Assembly: GCA_029990175.1 (NCBI GenBank) | Contig: JARKIP010000023.1 | Span: 19,797,501 to 19,861,500, forward strand | Length of the DNA stretch: 64,000 nt | Source: Petunia secreta | Taxonomy: Eukaryota; Streptophyta; Magnoliopsida; Solanales; Solanaceae | Direction: 5' to 3' | Shown: positions 43,590-55,171 of the stretch, piece after piece | How positions within the stretch are numbered: position 1 is the first letter of the stretch | Layout: each line of letters begins with the position of its first letter | Notes under the pieces: model-generated | The model's database searches: none | Told to the model about the DNA's origin: nothing | What the model saw: only the letters and a program-made list of their open reading frames with translations | Translations under genes and position numbers: made by a program

Positions 43590-45046
43590 TGATCCACGCT
43601 CAATCTACTCACCTCAATGGGTGATGGGGCGGTCGTCAAAGATAATAGTACCCAACTAATGAGTCGGGTCGATTTCCACAGGGAGCTAGCAAGATAATCT
43701 ATTAGACTTAGGTTAAATAATTACGGGTCCTAAGCATTGTTCGTAATGTTCCTAATAAATAAGGGTGAAATTGTTTAACTAAAACTAATTAGCAAATAAT
43801 GTAAAGTAAACTAAATAATGATGATAGGGTAAACTATGAGAATGAACTAGGGGTTTATCTATTCCAACATGGGTCTTAGTTAAATACTTGCACTAATCTT
43901 ATAAATCTCATAGGTAACACTAATGGTCGGATCTCTAATGTATTCCTCAAAACCCTCTCGGGATAGGGAGGATTTTACTTTATCAAGCCCTCTCGGATCA
44001 ATAATGAAACGCGAGAAACCTTAGTCCAAAGACCCGAGCGGGGTTGACCTATTTTAGTCGACCCGTTTAGATGGGGTAGGTCGCAACCAATGTAACCCAA
44101 ATTCTCGCTAGTCTCCATTAACCTACGCCTTCAACCCCTTTCGGGTGATAAAAGCAAAGTAAGGTTAGGTTCAAGTATGGCCGTGTCTTAAACCCTAGTT
44201 AAGAGAATGCGATGGAGAGCAAGATTTAAGCTAAGATAATCAAGTCTTCATGAATAAACCCCTAGTATGAGTTTAGCTACTCATACTAGGGTCTAACACA
44301 CACATATTGTAAGATGAAATAGCAAGAATCATGTAAGAATTTAGATTAAAGAAAGTAAACCTTACAAAGATTCAAGTAGAAATCCTCCTTTCAACTCCAA
44401 GAATATTCAAAAGCTTTAAAGTGATATTCTAAGCTAAAAGAGATCTATTTTCTCGAAGGCATAACAGCCTATTTACAAGCATAGTTTCAAAAATAAGCTA
44501 ATATTTACAAAAATTCCATTTTCACTGCTTTTACGCCAGGCCGCCTCTTGTTAGGCGAACCACACATTTGGTTGCTGGCTCGCAGCTTTCATGTTTGCTA
44601 ACTCGTATTTTCTTGTGCGGTGCAGGTTAGGCGGGCCGCCCTTGTGTTTGCGGCCGACTCCTCAACGTCGCAGGTTTTATCAACTCTCTGTATCAACCGA
44701 CGGTGTCGCCTTTCATTCTGCGGGGCCGTCGGATGTATTCAGCATAAATATCGGCAGGTTGCTATTTTGAGTTGCTGGCTGCTGTGAAATTCCCTTCCTT
44801 TGGTGGATGGCTGGCCTTTTTAGCCTCTTGTTTGGCGAGGCGCCCTTTCCACTGCTGCCTTGTTTTCATGTTCCTCACTTTTATAGCCACAGCGCACTTG
44901 TTTTTGCTCTTTTGTACATTTTTTTTGGCTTTGTAGGTAAATTCTCTTAAAACCTGAAACATGAAGATTCATTCAAATAACATCACGAAAAGAGCTAAAA
45001 GCTAGTCGGAATGAGTTACAATTAAGCACAAAATACCAATGTATCA
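43590..45046 (-). repeat. 5' LTR of element A
   Basis: On the minus strand it runs from TGATACATTGGTATTTTG (45046) to GCGTGGATCA (43590), about 1457 bp. The outer end is placed where copia coding sequence of element D stops. A TATA box (CTATAAAAG, 44886-44878) and GC-rich tracts (44525-44760) with GGCTCGC-type motifs lie in it. No partner LTR is in the window, so the outer boundary rests on the TGAT/ATCA ends and the copia junction. Confidence 0.75.
44878..44886 (-). promoter_or_regulatory. Predicted TATA box in LTR of element A
   Basis: CTATAAAAG on the minus strand inside the LTR, with GTGGCTATAAAAGTGAGG context. Transcription would run toward the gag region. Confidence 0.5.
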
Positions 45047-47743
45047 ACCTTTCCTTGGGATTTTTTTTTTGTTGCTTTCACTCCAATTTCTTGATGACCT
45101 TTGGGAAGAGTTATAAACTCCCATGTGTTGTTCTTTTCTATTGGTTTGATCTCATCTTCCATGGGTCTCCACTTTTTGTCCCTGATATCTTCTTCAAAAT
45201 TCATTGGTTCACTTCCAACAAAGAGACAAACTAAATTACTATAATCAAAGTTAGTAATTCTTTCGGTATTATCAAAGAGTTCCACCTAAGTTCTTGTTTT
45301 CTCCAGCCTTTCTCCACTTGAGCTTTATTCAGATTAAGGAAATGCAACATTAGTTTGAGAAGGAGGTGGAGTTCGAGCATGCACAAGTGCCACATTTTCT
45401 TGTTCTTCTTCATCTTCAAAATATGGAAGAAAATCATATGTCCTTTCTTCTTGAGCTTCTCAATTACATGCTGCTTCTTCATCAAATTCAAAAACACGAC
45501 TCACCACCACTTTTCCATTAGTTGGGTTGTAGAAATTGTACCCTTTTGAACTTGTATCATAGCCAACACACATATGCTTGACACTTCAATTATCAAGTTT
45601 AGTTCTCCCTTGTTGTGGCACATGGGCATAGGCTATGCTCCCAACAATTCTCAAGTGCTTGACGCATGGCTTTCTTTCGTTCCATGCTTCTTGAGGATTT
45701 GATCTTTCACATTCTTCGTGGGAGACCTGTTACTCAAATAAATTACACAAGACACAGCCTCGGCTAAAATTCCTTGGGCATATTTTTAGCTTTCAACATA
45801 CATCTAGCCATGTTAAGAATAGTTCTATTTTTTCTCTCTGTAACTCCATTTTGTTGCGCTGAATAAGGTACAGTTAGAGGGCAGCAAATTCCATGAGATT
45901 GACAAAATTCATTGAATTCTCTTGAAGTAAATTCGCCTCCTCTGTCAGACCTTAATTTCTTATTTCATGGCCACTTTTCTTTTCCACAAGTGCTCTAAAA
46001 ATTTTAAATGCAACAAACACTTCCGATTTTTGTTTAAAAATAAACTCATGTCTTTTTACTAAAGTCATCAATAAAGAGTAAGAAATATTTACTCTTACCA
46101 AAGGAAGGTGGAGTCTTTGGCCACACACATCGGTATGAACAAGTTGGAGTGACTTGATTGCCCTTGATGTGGCCTCCTTCGAAAAGTTCCTCCTTGTATG
46201 TTTGCCAAGAAGTCAAACTTCATACAACTGATTGGGATGACTTATTAAAGGCATTCCGTGCACTATCTTGTTTTCTCCCATTAATTTGAGTGATTCAAAA
46301 TTCACGTGCCCAAATCTCATGTGCTAACACCATGATTCTTCTTTCACCGTTGCATTCAAACATTTTGCTTTAATTATTTTAAAATTCAAAGAGAACAATC
46401 TATTCTTTGACATATGAACTTTAGCAATTAGACTGCCACTTGAGTCTCTAAGCCAAAGATTCATATATTTCATATAAATGTCATATCCTTTTTCAATAAA
46501 TTGACCCAAACTCAAAATATTACTTTTTAACTTTGGCACATAGTAAATATCTTTGATCAATTTGTGACTACCATCTTTAGAGGAGATAAGAATCGTAGCT
46601 ATCCCTTCAATTTTGATCTGAGGTGTCTCCAGAAGACACATTGTCGTTCACTCTTTTATTAAGCTCCATAAACTTGTCTTTGTATGCGCACATGTGGTTG
46701 CTCGCTCTATTGTCCAAGTACCACGAGCTACAATCGTCTTTTTCTTCCTTGAGTGCGAGCAATAATGTTGACCCTTCATTTTTCTTTTTATCGTTAACAA
46801 GGTTGGTCTTCTCTTCAACATTGCTACGATATTCCCAAGAATAATGGCCAAATTTTTGACAATTATAGCACTCATCTTTAGATTGATCAGACTTCCTTTC
46901 ATTTTTCTCTTGATGGTAGCCACGTCCTCTTCCTCCTCCTCGACCACGACCTCTATATGTTTGGTGACTTTTCTCGTCATTGTTGGAGTTTCTTTCATTC
47001 ATTCTTCCTCTTCCATGAACGCTACCGCATCCTCTTCCACGTCCACGACCTCGGTAGCTCTTTTCGCCTCCATCATCCTTCAATGATGCCATGGTTTTAA
47101 GGAGTTTCTCTAATGTTTCTTCTAGCCTCCTTTTGATCTTTTCTTTGTGGGCTTGCAAAGAACCTTCTAATTGTTCCACCGTCATAGAGTCTAAATCTTT
47201 AGAATCCTCAATAGCACACGCCACAAAATCAAATTTAGGTGTTAGGAAGCGAAGGATCTTTTCTACCACATGGACATATTCTACTTTTTCTCTGTACATT
47301 TTCAATTGGTTCACAACAGCTCGCACTCTTGAACAATGAAACAAAACAGATTCAGATTCCTTCATTTTCAAAGCTTCAAAATCAACCTTATAGATTGAAG
47401 GTTTACCGTCTTCACTTATCAAGTCCTTAGAGAGATGTTTATAAAATCTCCCAAGCTTCCTTCAAGGTGGTTGCATCAGCCACCTTCCCAAACATAGTAT
47501 CGTCCAAACATTGATGGATAAGAGAGAGGGCTAGTTGATCCTTCTTCCTTGACTTTTCCAAAGCATCCTTCTCATATTGAGGCAAAGTTTCCTCATTGTC
47601 GGGTTCTTCAAACCCTTCTTCTACAGTCTTCCACGCATCTTGAGAGCCAATTATGACTTTCATCCTTATACACCATTTTTTATAGCACTCTTTTGTAAGA
47701 CGAGGAAATTGAAAAACAAGTAGGTCATTGCCATTTTTTCCAT
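45047..47743 (-). pseudogene. Copia element D gag-pol remnant (gag, protease, integrase, start of RT)
   Basis: Gag spans 47663-46850 (MKVIIGSQDAWKTVEEGF, FGKVADATTLKEAWEIL, VEKILRFLTPKFDFVACAI), with an Arg/Gly-rich stretch. The zinc knuckle CYNCQKFGHYSWEY lacks the last Cys, and the protease site reads LDNRASNHMC instead of LDTGASNHMC. The pre-integrase region has YYVPKLKSNILSLGQ and, in shifted frames, HMRFGHVNFESLKL. The integrase core (about 46150-45600) is heavily broken. The RT start EPMNFEEDIRDKKW and KNNTWEFITLPKGHQ ends at SQGKV, where element A begins. The loss of key residues shows that this layer is old. Confidence 0.85.
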
Positions 47744-47756
47744 GGCTATGATACCA
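47744..47756 (-). other. Primer-binding site of copia element D
   Basis: TGGTATCATAGCC on the minus strand, three bases from the LTR. It has one mismatch to the usual copia TGGTATCAGAGCC complementary to initiator Met tRNA. Confidence 0.8.
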
Positions 47757-47759
47757 CTA

Positions 47760-48569
47760 TGTTAGAAAAGAGAATAATATAGAAGAAGAGGTTGTATATT
47801 GAACAAAGAAGAAGAAGAAGAAGGGAATAACACTGTGTATTTTGGGAGAGGAGTTGTTGTCATTCGAGTCGACGCAAATGACAATACAAGGGAGACTATT
47901 TATAGATGCTAATGGAGAACTCTAAGGGGTCGTTTGGTAGAGAGGCAAGTTATACAGGGATGAATAATACATAGATTAATAATGCAGGGATTAATAATGT
48001 ATGAATTAGTAATGCAGGAATTGTTTTTATCATGTGTTTAGTTTAATGTATTAAATTCTGGATATACTATGTATTAACTTAAACTAGTGTTTGGTACAAA
48101 CATGTATAAACTTTAGTTTACGATTATACCCTTAGAGAAACTGAGTTTTAGCATAAAAGGATTTGTGGGCAAGGATACTTTTGTCCTTTCAACTTCTTTA
48201 TCCATGTATTGTAATCCATGTATTAATAATACCACCATGGGGTTGGTATTAGTTTATACTCAAATTGGTGTATACACTAATATCGGGATTAGTTATCCCC
48301 TTTCAAAAGAGCTACCAAACGTGGGATAAAAATATAGAAAATATTAATACATTAACTAATCAATACATCAAACCAATCGAGTCCTAAAACTATTCTAGAT
48401 AGACCTTATCACCTAGAGAACACAAATGATTATTCTAGAGTTTTCTACAAGATAATTAAGATTTATCTTCTAGGAAATAACAAAGAGACTTCTGGAGTTT
48501 TTCTTTTGATTTTTCAAGCCATTATAGAACAATGTACTATCTAGATAATCCTAAACTATTCTTAACCCA
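47760..48569 (-). repeat. 5' LTR of copia element D, enlarged by a MITE
   Basis: On the plus strand it begins TGTTAGAAAAGAG next to the primer-binding site and ends near CTTAACCCA, where Ty3/Gypsy RNase H coding sequence resumes. It contains a (GAA)n run (47806-47824), a TATA box on the minus strand (TATAAATAG, about 47904-47896) and a MITE at 47926-48326. Confidence 0.7.
47926..48326. mobile_element. Tourist-like MITE in the copia LTR
   Basis: Ends are GGGGTCGTTTGGTAG and its imperfect inverse CTACCAAACGTGGGA, flanked by TAA at 47923-47925 and 48327-48329. A 3-bp TAA/TTA duplication is typical of PIF/Harbinger-type MITEs. The interior is AT-rich with AATCCATGTATTAATAATAC. It has no ORF. Confidence 0.7.
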
Positions 48570-48960
48570 TTTACCATCAGAAATGATCAAAAGGCCCTTA
48601 AATATTTGCTTGAGTTCACACTGATTCAGAAAGCCTTTTGGTTGGCTAAAGTCCTTCCATTTGATTTTATTATTGAATATAAGAAGGGTAGTGACAACAC
48701 TGTATCAAATGCCTTATCTCGCCTGCCAACCACTCAACTTTTTATTTTAACTCCTTATTCAAAAAACACATCTCTTTTAGAAAAATAAGAGAGAGTTGGG
48801 ATTGTGATGCTGAACTTCTCTCTATCAATCATGGATTGCCATCTAGCAATAGAGAGATAACAAAGCTATGATTCAAGACCTTGTTAAATAGAGTCACATT
48901 CCTGAGTCATATGCAACCTGAGGGTTTTTGTCTGAGTTAAAGATTCACTTTCCTTCTCTC
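48570..48960 (+). pseudogene. Ty3/Gypsy RNase H remnant (oldest layer of the nest)
   Basis: The plus-strand frame from 48571 reads FTIRNDQKALKYLLE, FWLAKVLPFDFIIEYKKG and NTVSNALSRLP. This is the C-terminal RNase H and connection region of chromovirus-like gypsy pol. The frame stops at 48788, and weak similarity in other frames (DAELLSINHGLPSSN) continues for about 150 bases. It was interrupted on its left by copia element D. Confidence 0.75.
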
Positions 48961-49214
48961 ACCCTTGCGGACAAGGGTGGCTAAAGATTCGTTTTCCTTA
49001 TGAATCAGTGTGAATATGCTTTTTTAACATATTATTACATCTTGTGCTTCCGTATTTATTACATGTAACAGGTATTTATTACATGTAACAGTGCTACTAT
49101 ATATTTAATACTATATGTTGTAATTCTCTAGCTATTTGTGTGCTGAGCAAATTTCTGGAAAGATGCATCTATAGTACGATACATGTACTTTACGGTTTTT
49201 CTTTAGAGAATGTT
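48961..49214. other. AT-rich intergenic sequence
   Basis: Contains a short tandem copy of GTATTTATTACATGTAACAG (49060-49090). No gene is seen. Confidence 0.5.
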
Positions 49215-49435
49215 GGAGTTCCTAGGTTTCGAAATTTAATCTAGTGATAAGAGTATCACAATTCATCTTGTGATGTGTGGCTTTAGGCGCATGTCACGAC
49301 TTTGATTCCCGCTGCATTCAAAGCTTGGTGTTTAACTGAAAGGTAGGATGGAATACATTATTCACCGAGTTTCCAACTGTACGCCACTTGCCCTCAGGGA
49401 ATTTCTTGGTTATTGAAAAGTGTCAATAACACAAC
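49215..49435 (+). mobile_element. SINE, tRNA-derived
   Basis: A tRNA-like head (TCTAGTGATAAGAGTATCAC as A-box region, GCATGTCACGACTTTGATTC as B-box region) is followed by GTGTTTAACTGAAAGG and TTATTCACCGAGTTTCC, then CCCTCAGGGAATTTCTTGGT. This matches the layout of a common Solanaceae SINE. The boundaries are approximate. Confidence 0.65.
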
Positions 49436-50412
49436 ACCATGAGAGTGGATTTCGATCCAAAATCAAAGACCAAGCTCGATGAAGTTTGACAAAATCTTGT
49501 CATTAGTTAAGTTTATTTATGAAGCAACAATGCAAGCTTTCCGAATAGTTAAAGCTTTTATCCGTATGATCATGAACTCAATTTAAAGAGACTTCCTTTT
49601 CCACTTATATGATAAAAATATTTTAATTTTGGTAAAATTCTCATATTTCCTAACCAATTTTTCTCTCCTTCATGATTGAGGACGGCTTGGAATCTTGATT
49701 TTACACTAATTTAAATTTGATTAAATATCAGTTAATAAAAAATTTATTTTACAATCTAATTTAACTGGAATATAATTGCATAACATTACAATTGTTGGTA
49801 ATACACTTTTTTAAACACACATTAACAATAAAAATAAGCAGCAAATAAAGAATATCACAATTAGGACAATGACTTGATATTTTATTTCAAACTTGTAGTC
49901 AAGTATCTGGACTTACCTCTTGAAAATCAGCTCTATGACTTCGTTAACTAGCAACCCTTTGCCCAACCATATTCCAAGGTCATCAAGCTCAATATTCTAA
50001 TAGATAGACCATAATATAATAAACCAACAATAATTCCAACTAAATAATTAGTTCCTCATTATACAATTTACCTCCCTTAACAAAAACTTGTTGAATAAAA
50101 GGGGCTCAGAACCAAGGACCAAGAAAATGAGGTGACTCTCCAACTGACTAATTAGGCACTTTGTTGATCTTTTTTCCCCTCAAAATACCCACAAATTCTT
50201 GAAAAATGTACAGTTAAGTCCCTCTAGATCCCGCCTTTTATCTAACACGTAATGCTTGTCACACTTGTGCAAAAACAAACATTTACTATGCCGGCCCAAA
50301 AAAACAAAAATCTCTCCGTTTGATATATATTTCTTTGAACTGATTGGTGCATTTTTAGTATACATATATATGTGTGAGATGATGACTTGTTGTTTATAGA
50401 TTCTGAAATTAA
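49436..50412 (+). other. Intergenic region upstream of the ARID gene
   Basis: AT-rich, with no coding sequence supported. It should hold the promoter and 5' untranslated region of the ARID gene. Candidate TATA-like runs (ATACATATATATG near 50358) lie about 50 bases before the start codon, and I cannot choose a transcription start. Confidence 0.4.
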
Positions 50413-52844
50413 ATGGCAGGCTGGTCTAAGAGAGTTGATGGGCCTGAAATCAGCCCGAAAAAATATGAAGTAGATTACGTAAATGCTAAGCTGTTGTTCA
50501 TAGAAATTCTTACTATATTCTTTAAACAAGTAACTGGTGTTTTGTGTTATAGGCCATTGCCACCAAAGATGGGTGATGGAAAATCTGTTGATTTGTTCAA
50601 ACTTTACTTGGTTGTGAGGGAACAAGGTGGGTATCAAAGGGTTTCTTGTAATGGGTTATGGGGTGTAGTGGCTAAGGATTGCGGGTTCGATTCGCGTTAT
50701 GGATTGGCTGTGAAGTTGGTTTATGTTAAGTATTTAGATGCATTGGAGAAATGGATGTTGAGACTTAAGAAAACTAATGATTTGACCGGTTTTATGAATC
50801 TTGAGCTGGATTTGAAGGAGATTTTAGCTACAATTTCGGGTGATAAAAGCAAAAGTGAGTCTACTGCAAAGGATGCTAAGAAAACTAGGAGTGCTGAAAA
50901 GAATTTGGAGTTATTGAATGGAAGAGGATGTGATGGCGCGGATGAGTTGTTAATGAAGTCGAGTGTGGTTAAGGAAAATCGTGATAGTAGGAAGAGGAAG
51001 CGAGAATCGTACTTGGATATGGTGAAGTGGGTTAGTGAAGTTGCAAAGAATCCTTGTGATCATGTCGTTGGTATTTTGCCCGAAAGGTCTAAGTGGAACG
51101 ATTATGGGAATGAAGTGGTTTGGAAACGGATTCTGTTGCTGCGAGATGAAATGCTTTTGAAAAGGAATGTGGATCCATCTCAGTACTCGATATGGCAGGT
51201 ACTTAAGTTGAACCCTGGAGATCGATACTTCATATCATTATGGATTAGATAGTAGTTAAGTATTTCACATAACTTGTGTATGTTGTATTCATTTACCAGA
51301 TACAATTTGTTTCGTTTGTTCCAATGGAGAGTTCCCCTCATTGTGATAAATTTGTTATTAATGGTCATCTTGATGTGCATGCGTGTGTTGGGGGAAATGG
51401 GTGGGTGGTTGGTTGACTGCTCCATCCATATCTTTCAATTTTGTCACCATATTCCAGCTACTGGTGTTTTTGAGTGCATCATTATTTGGAATTTCTGTAG
51501 CAAATCATGGTCTGCTAATGAGTGGGTGCTCTTGAAAAAGAAGTAGCACTTGCTGGCCTTTTATATCACAGTTATTTGTATAACCTAAAATCTGCTGTGC
51601 TCTCGAGTGCTGATTGTGAAAAATATAGCTTGCTCTCGAGTGCTGATTGTGTTTGTCCCCTCGCCACTCTGTGTAGCATATTCCAGATTGATTAACCAAT
51701 GCACTTCCTAATTCCCTTTTAGTGGCAGGTTTAGGGAGAGCTTATTGCTTCCTGTTGTGATCCTTTTTAATTTCACTTTAGCAACCAAGACAGCATAATG
51801 TGCATTTTTACTACTCTGAAAGTAAAACCTCATTAATTGCACAGAGTTACTGCAGTACAGAGTGTCATATCACTTGCTCTTTGACTTTTCTTGTTACCCT
51901 AGCATTCAAACTTATATTAAATTTACGTTAACCACGAAACTTTATAGGGGATATAAATTTTCTCCAGGCTTGGGTTAATTTAGAAAATTCTTTGCCTTTA
52001 GATAAAACAGACAATGCATCCATCTATGTATGATGATAGTGCTGGTTCTGAAAGAGTAAGGTGCAGCCAGCGGATCCTATCTGCTAAAGATCGTTTGAAG
52101 AAGATGCGCCCACAGAAGATTTTAATGTCATCATCGTCAACTTCTCTTAGTGATGAGGATCAGGGTGATGGACCAACTGAGTCAGCAGTCAGTTGTTGGT
52201 GGAAGCAGCGGAGAAAGAGAATACCAGCAGTTGGGCCACAGTTTCAAACAGATATACCTGAATGGATCGAGGAGATCTATGAAAGCGATTCTAAATGGCT
52301 TGGCACCCGAATCTGGCCACTAGACAAACCAAGAAAAAACAGAAGGGTAACTGAAAGAGATCCTATAGGGAAAGGAAGGCAAGATATCTGTGACTGCCAA
52401 TCTCCAGGTTCCTATGACTGCGTCAAGTTTCATCTTTTTGAGGAAAGGAAGAAGGTAAAAGCTGAGCTGGGATCAGCCTATTATATGTGGAAATTTGACT
52501 CTATGGGTGAAGAAGTTGCACTTTCTTGGTCAAGAGAAGAAGAACTGAAATTTCAGGATATAGTGAAGTCGAACACTTTGTCTGAGGACAAGAGTTTCTG
52601 GAATGAGATTTTTAAATTCTTTCCTAACAAAAGCAGGGAATCTTTAGTAAGCTACTACTTCAATGTCTTCCTTCTACGGCGCAGAGGTGACCAGAATAGA
52701 ACTAATGCCAGTAATGTTGATAGTGATGATGATGAATCAGAATATGGACCCAGATTCAAGTGTTTTGGGCGGGATGCTAAATTCTCCATTTTTCGTTCCC
52801 CAAGGAAAAGCACAACTGGAGCAGAGGTATCACATGGATCTTGA
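50413..52844 (+). CDS. ARID-ELM2-SANT domain protein (AT-rich interactive domain protein 1/2-like), two exons
   Basis: Exon 1 is 50413-51198 (donor CAG|GTACTT) and exon 2 is 52011-52844 (acceptor ACAG). The join is phase 0 and gives 539 residues. The start is fixed by an in-frame TAA just upstream. Residues about 25-115 form an ARID DNA-binding domain (AKLLFIEILTIFFKQV, RPLPPKMGDGKSVDLFKLY, GGYQRVSCNGLWGVVAKDCGF). Residues about 332-395 form an ELM2 domain (RIPAVGPQFQTDIPEW, WLGTRIWPL). Residues about 430-485 are a SANT/Myb-like repeat (ALSWSREEELKFQDIV, FWNEIFKFFPNKSRESLVSYY). The domain order matches plant ARID1/ARID2, nuclear proteins linked to transcription control and histone deacetylase complexes. 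Gene and reading frame look intact, and the intron is 812 bp. It is the first intact host gene next to the transposon nest. Confidence 0.9.
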
Positions 52845-53396
52845 TTGCGGTCAACACATTTTCCAGAATTGTAAATTGCAGGAGCTATCATGTGCTTTTG
52901 TTCTTCAGCAAGTTATATTGGAAAGTATTTCTTTTACAACTGCAGATAGATGATGACATTGTAGAGTTGTACATATTTTGGTTCAGTGAGTTTGGGTGTT
53001 GAAAGGAGTTCAAGGACGTCCTATATTCTCTGATTCTTAGCCTGCACAGTTTATCCCTGCCATTTTGATTACAAACATGTGTACAAATGATACCATACAC
53101 TTCCAAGCTCTTGAATTACTGAAGTACCTGAAATTGTAGAGGAACAAGATTGCAAGGAATACGGTCTCACTTAACAGCTATGATCTTTTTGTAAGTTGAT
53201 GTACACTTGCTGCACTTTCTGATGTGCTCATTGTTTAGCGAGGTTATACTTTTTCCTACTCTTTTGCCTATGCTTCTGTGCACTTCTGAAGCCTTTGAAT
53301 AGCCCATTTATCTACATTTTGGAAGTCAGTCTGTCTTCTATGCGTGTTTAAAACAGAGCTGAAGAGTTTTTGCACCAAGCAAACATATCAAGATAT
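52845..53396 (+). other. 3' flank of the ARID gene
   Basis: No further coding sequence supported. It probably includes the 3' untranslated region. No clear terminator signal was chosen. Confidence 0.4.
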
Positions 53397-53500
53397 CAAC
53401 AACAAGAACAACAACAAGCCCACTGTAATCCCACAAGTGGGATCTTGCTCTAAGGGGGTGGGAGGTGGAGTTAACCTGGAGAACCAAGATTCATATATCA
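53397..53500 (-). mobile_element. SINE 3' fragment (TS-type)
   Basis: On the plus strand CAACAACAAGAACAACAAC precedes ATCCCACAAGTGGGATC. In reverse this is the hairpin and TTG-repeat tail that ends many Solanaceae SINEs. Only the 3' part is recognisable. Confidence 0.6.
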
Positions 53501-54884
53501 ACCGAGATGACAATGAGTGAATTGTTCCATATGCTCAAGTCTAGGCGCGCAGAATTTATCACTATTGGCATGGGGAAAAACCTATTCACAAGAAACAATT
53601 TTGTACAAAAGCAAACTTGAAACTAACATTGTTTTTTTTTTTTTTTTTTTTTTTTTTGTGTCTTTTAAGGTTAATGACAAAGAAAAGGATTTAAAAAGAG
53701 AAAACATAAGATATATAATGTGGAATCTGTTCTAGCCCGAACTTAATGTGGGATCAGTATCTTAATAATTGGGACTTTCTCCTTTATCACTCACCAATAC
53801 CTCTAATTTATTTTTCTGTATTTCCCGCCGCCACTGCGTATTGCTCTCCTCCAATCCCAAAACAATTCGAAAAGTAAAGGAGTAGAAAAATACTTGATGA
53901 TGATGTATCTAAGTAGCAATATGTTCTGAGCCAAGCAGAAGTTTAGTGGTTATGTTGATATAAAAGATGCTAACTAGAAGCATAAGGGGGTGCAGAACAT
54001 AGAAATATATATGGTACTTGTATCAGCTAAGCATCTGGTTTTTTCTTTCTTGGATTCGGTATCCTCCAACAACACAAGCATGGTGTATTTGGTTCTCGTC
54101 GATAAATAACTCGCTCAAAAGGTTTCAACTGGTTAGTAGCTTTCAGGTTGTGCACCTCTTACCTCTTGTTCATATACTTTCTTAGCAGGAAGGGTAGAGT
54201 CTATGCAGTTGGTCTGCAAAAGCAAAACAGAACCTGCACAGTTTGAACATCTTATAAGTGGATGCACCTTGATTGACAGCGCTAAGTGGCTTCTGACTTG
54301 GAGATAATATGATGAACTCAAAGCTAAGATCCTAGTCTGAAACAGGTAAATTACATAGTTTTTGGGCACGGAGGGATGGGAATAGATACCTGAACCATTT
54401 CTCTTAAACATCCCCGATATAACACCGAAACCAATTTACTCATCTAGAGAAGACTTGTTTTCGTAAATTTTAATTGGCTGCTCTTGAAGGCGACAGTGGT
54501 ACTTTTTTCTTCTTCTTAAGCAAGTAAAGGTAATGAATGATAAATGCATGCAATTAGGCTATTGTATAACAAAGTTTCAATGGTTAGTAGCTAGAATGAC
54601 CTTCATATGAGCTGAAGGGAATAAGCAAATTCTACCCTAAATTAGCATGATCCCAAAATAGCCTAATTAACAAAGGTTTTTTAGGGAGAAAAAAGGGCGA
54701 GCTTCCAAGTGATTCCTATTGCAGTAATTTAAACAGCAGACATGGATCCAACCACATTTTATCAAATATTTTTATATGGTGAACTTATAATTTAAAAAAT
54801 GTACTAATGAGTTTAGCGCTAGCATATGAGACACAATAATAACACTCAGCTGAAAAAAATAATAATAAAAAAGGTCAAAAAGAT
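53501..54884. other. Intergenic region, no gene assigned
   Basis: Contains a T-tract at 53632-53657. The minus-strand frame around 54411-54133 has a short stretch with two cysteines (PLIRCSNCAGSV) but no recognisable domain, so I leave it as non-coding or an unrecognised exon. Confidence 0.4.
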
Positions 54885-54970
54885 TCCGACCTGCCGGATT
54901 CGAACCAGCGACCTAAGGATTTCAGCATATACACTACAGTCCTCCGCTCTACCAACTGAGCTAAGGTCGG
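54885..54970 (-). tRNA. tRNA-Tyr (GTA) with intron
   Basis: Folds as a tRNA: acceptor stem CCGACCT / AGGTCGG with discriminator A, D arm TAGCTCAGTTGGTAGAGC, T arm GCTGGTTCGAATCCGGC. Anticodon GTA is at 54937-54935. A 13-nt intron (TGTATATGCTGAA, about 54933-54921) follows the base after the anticodon, as in other plant tRNA-Tyr genes. A T-run (AAAAA on the plus strand, 54877-54881) downstream can end Pol III transcription. The intron edge may be one base off. Confidence 0.95.
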
Positions 54971-55171
54971 CTTGTGCTTCTTTTGTTAACATATAATTAT
55001 TTGTTTTAAAAAGAACAGGGCACTCTCTATTTCATTTCAAGTTTTTCCCTCCTAATATTGTTTAAAAAAATAACCTTTTTTCCCCTCCTTCCTTTATTGT
55101 CATTTCTCATCAGCTGTGGACCGACGTAATTTGGCTGCATAAAATTTTATGTCACAAAGTATATGTGTAAT

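Larger units (their letters stand above)
1..45046 (-). mobile_element. Athila-like Ty3/Gypsy LTR retrotransposon A (host of the nest, 3' end outside window)
   Basis: This is a minus-strand retrotransposon broken into pieces by later insertions. Read in element order it has the 5' LTR (45046-43590), a primer-binding site, gag (43463-41346), protease (41340-40890 joined to 13359), the start of RT (13359-12534), the rest of RT, RNase H and integrase (6669-4219), a spacer, and an extra ORF (2448-1043). Removing the two insertions with one copy of each TSD rejoins protease and RT in the expected amino-acid order. About 11.6 kb of the element is in the window. The 3' LTR is not seen, because nothing between 1 and 4200 matches the 5' LTR start, so it should lie left of the window. 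All coding parts carry stops or frameshifts. Family assignment rests on domain order, the TGGCGCC primer-binding site and the protease/RT motifs. Confidence 0.85.
45047..48569 (-). mobile_element. Ty1/copia retrotransposon D, truncated by element A
   Basis: Minus-strand element with its 5' LTR at 48569-47760, a Met-tRNA type primer-binding site, gag, protease, integrase and the first part of RT. It is cut off at 45047 by the LTR of element A, and the remainder should lie left of the window. It sits in a Ty3/Gypsy RNase H remnant that begins directly after 48569. All coding parts are decayed. Confidence 0.85.

Noticed and set aside
44762..44962. Minus-strand frame in the LTR of A with a TYKAKKNVQ stretch like copia RT
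   Set aside because: It lies inside the LTR between a TATA box and the LTR start, and the match is too short. I regard it as chance.
54133..54411. Minus-strand frame with PLIRCSNCAGSV
   Set aside because: No recognisable domain, no clear splice partners, no start context. It is possibly an unrecognised exon but cannot be supported.
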